From: Argentina anserina | Taxonomy: Eukaryota; Streptophyta; Magnoliopsida; Rosales; Rosaceae | DNA: 64,000 nucleotides | Assembly: GCF_933775445.1 (NCBI RefSeq) | Contig: NW_026089507.1 | Coordinates: 62,001-126,000 of the forward strand | Direction of reading: 5' to 3' | Shown: positions 63,301 through 64,000 of the stretch, piece by piece | How the letters are laid out: every line of letters begins with the position of its first letter | How positions within the stretch are numbered: position 1 is the stretch's first letter | The notes under the pieces: generated by a model | Databases searched by the model: none | What the model saw: the letters and a program-made list of their open reading frames with translations, nothing else | Told to the model about the DNA's origin: nothing | Made by a program: the position numbers and the translations under genes

Positions 63301-64000
63301 CTGATGCGAGTTTCTATTGTATTTGAGAGTTTTGCAAGTGTGGGAATGTGTTTCTTTCAAACTAACTATCTTTACATTGTTTGCGTATCTTTACTATGCC
63401 AATTGTGTATCTTTACATCGTTTGCGTATCTTTACTATTCCAATTGTGTATCTTTTCATTTCTCGTTTGAGTATCTTTCTGTAAGGCTTTCTGATGCGAG
63501 TTTCTATTGAATTTGAGAGTTTTGCAAGTGTGGGAGTGTGTTTCTTTCAAACTGAGTATCTTTACATAGTTTGCGTATCTTTACAATTCCAATTGCGTAT
63601 CTTTACATCGTTTGCGTATCTTTACTATTCCAATTGTGTATCTTTTCATTTCTCGTTTAAGTATCTTTCTGTAAGGCTTTCTGATGCGAGTTTCTATTGA
63701 ATTTGAGAGTTTTGCAAGTGTGGGAGTGTGTTTCTTTCAAACTGAGTATCTTTACATAGTTTGCGTATCTTTACTATTCCAATTGTGTATTTTTACATCG
63801 TTTGCGTATCTTTTCTATTCCAATTGTGTATCTTTTCATTTCTCGTTTGAGTATCTTTCTGTAAGGCTTTCTGATGCGAGTTTCTATTGAATTTGAGAGT
63901 TTTGCAAGTGTGGGAGTGTGTTTCTTTCAAACTGAGTATATTTACATCGTTTGCGTATCTTTACTATTCCAATTGTGTATCTTTTCATTTCTCGTTTGAG

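Larger units (their letters stand above)
1..64000 (+). repeat. Satellite DNA array filling the window
   Basis: Every stretch I read is a copy or variant of one monomer of about 190 bp, always in the same orientation, about 356 copies by hand count. No unique sequence, transposon terminus, rRNA, tRNA or gene interrupts it. Position 1 falls just after the GTATC of a monomer junction and position 64000 falls just before the next one, so the array continues past both edges. The strand given is simply the strand on which the reference monomer is written. Known context: megabase arrays of 150-200 bp monomers with multi-monomer higher-order repeats are typical of centromeric or other heterochromatic satellites in eukaryotes. 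Whether this one is centromeric, sex-linked or subtelomeric cannot be decided from the sequence. I do not recognise it as a named satellite family. Confidence 0.98.
53503..64000 (+). repeat. 1245/1246-bp family with length derivatives, to the window end
   Basis: The marker monomer with GGCTTTCTTATGCG and CAGACTGAATATC starts at 49280, 50526, 51772, 53503, 55556, 56801, 58047, 59292, 60877, 61933 and 63138. Spacings are 1246, 1246, 1731, 2053, 1245, 1246, 1245, 1585, 1056 and 1205. The 1245 forms carry a one-base loss (CCAATGTG for CCAATTGTG near 55334, 56579 and 59069). The 1056 form lacks one 190-bp monomer and the 1205 form lacks one 41-bp module. The 1585 and 2053 forms carry extra monomers. 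The array continues beyond the window. Confidence 0.9.

Noticed and set aside
1..64000. CRISPR array
   Set aside because: Repeats are directly adjacent with no unique spacers, the units are far longer than CRISPR repeats, the variation is modular, and no cas genes or leader are visible.
1..64000. Telomeric repeats, transposon ends or rDNA inside the array
   Set aside because: I looked for TTAGG/TTAGGG-type runs, terminal inverted repeats with target duplications, polyA tails and rRNA-like sequence, and found none. Every interval aligns to the monomer.
1..64000. The array being an assembly artefact of one collapsed or expanded repeat
   Set aside because: Copies differ by many linked, position-consistent variants, and the higher-order periods nest coherently, which random misassembly would not give. 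Local copy number could still be wrong and needs read support.

Overview
The whole window is one uninterrupted tandem-repeat (satellite) array. I find no protein-coding gene, RNA gene, transposon, CRISPR array or unique sequence anywhere in the 64 kb. The array runs off both ends, so its true length exceeds the window. All copies lie in the same orientation. I count about 356 monomers by eye (mean about 180 bp). This is typical of heterochromatic or centromeric satellite DNA in a eukaryotic nuclear genome, probably from a long-read assembly. The species cannot be told from the sequence. The monomer is about 34% GC with strong strand asymmetry (about 47% T against 19% A on the + strand) and shows no CpG depletion.

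Monomer architecture. The reference monomer (5583-5772, 190 bp) has three parts: a conserved core of about 80 bp, a 41-bp module present twice, and a 28-bp tail. The octamer GTATCTTT punctuates the module region and tail every 19-23 bp. Nearly every length variant equals gain or loss of the 41-bp interval (19+22) or of a 45-bp interval (22+23) between octamers, sometimes with a 1-bp indel. The A type (three Ts in GGCTTTCTG) is 190 or 149 bp, rarely 194 or 239. The B type (one T fewer) is 189, 148, 144, 230, 271 or 312 bp. A usually carries TTGAATTTGAG, and B usually carries TTGTATTTGAG or TTGGATTTGAG.

Higher-order layout. Nested tandem duplications follow one another: 758 bp (1-1108 and about 2445-4115), 862 bp (about 1346-2990), 1964 bp (about 4360-8080), 4286 bp (about 5430-14290), 380-bp dimers (14304-15063), a 7.4-kb segment copied at a distance of 13,925 bp (about 1095-8530 to about 15020-22455), 2910 bp (about 20383-26264), 3591 bp (about 26600-34145), 8345 bp (about 30550-46805), 1815 bp (about 44553-50226), and a 1246/1245-bp family with insertion and deletion derivatives (about 49110 to the end). 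A change in monomer subtypes near 26.3-26.6 kb divides the array into a left and a right domain.

Many short open frames exist (up to about 180 codons), but they come from the low stop density of the T-rich strand. Monomer lengths are mostly not multiples of three, so no frame is maintained. No undescribed gene system is present. The interesting content is the satellite's modular architecture, its octamer-bounded rearrangements and its nested amplification history.
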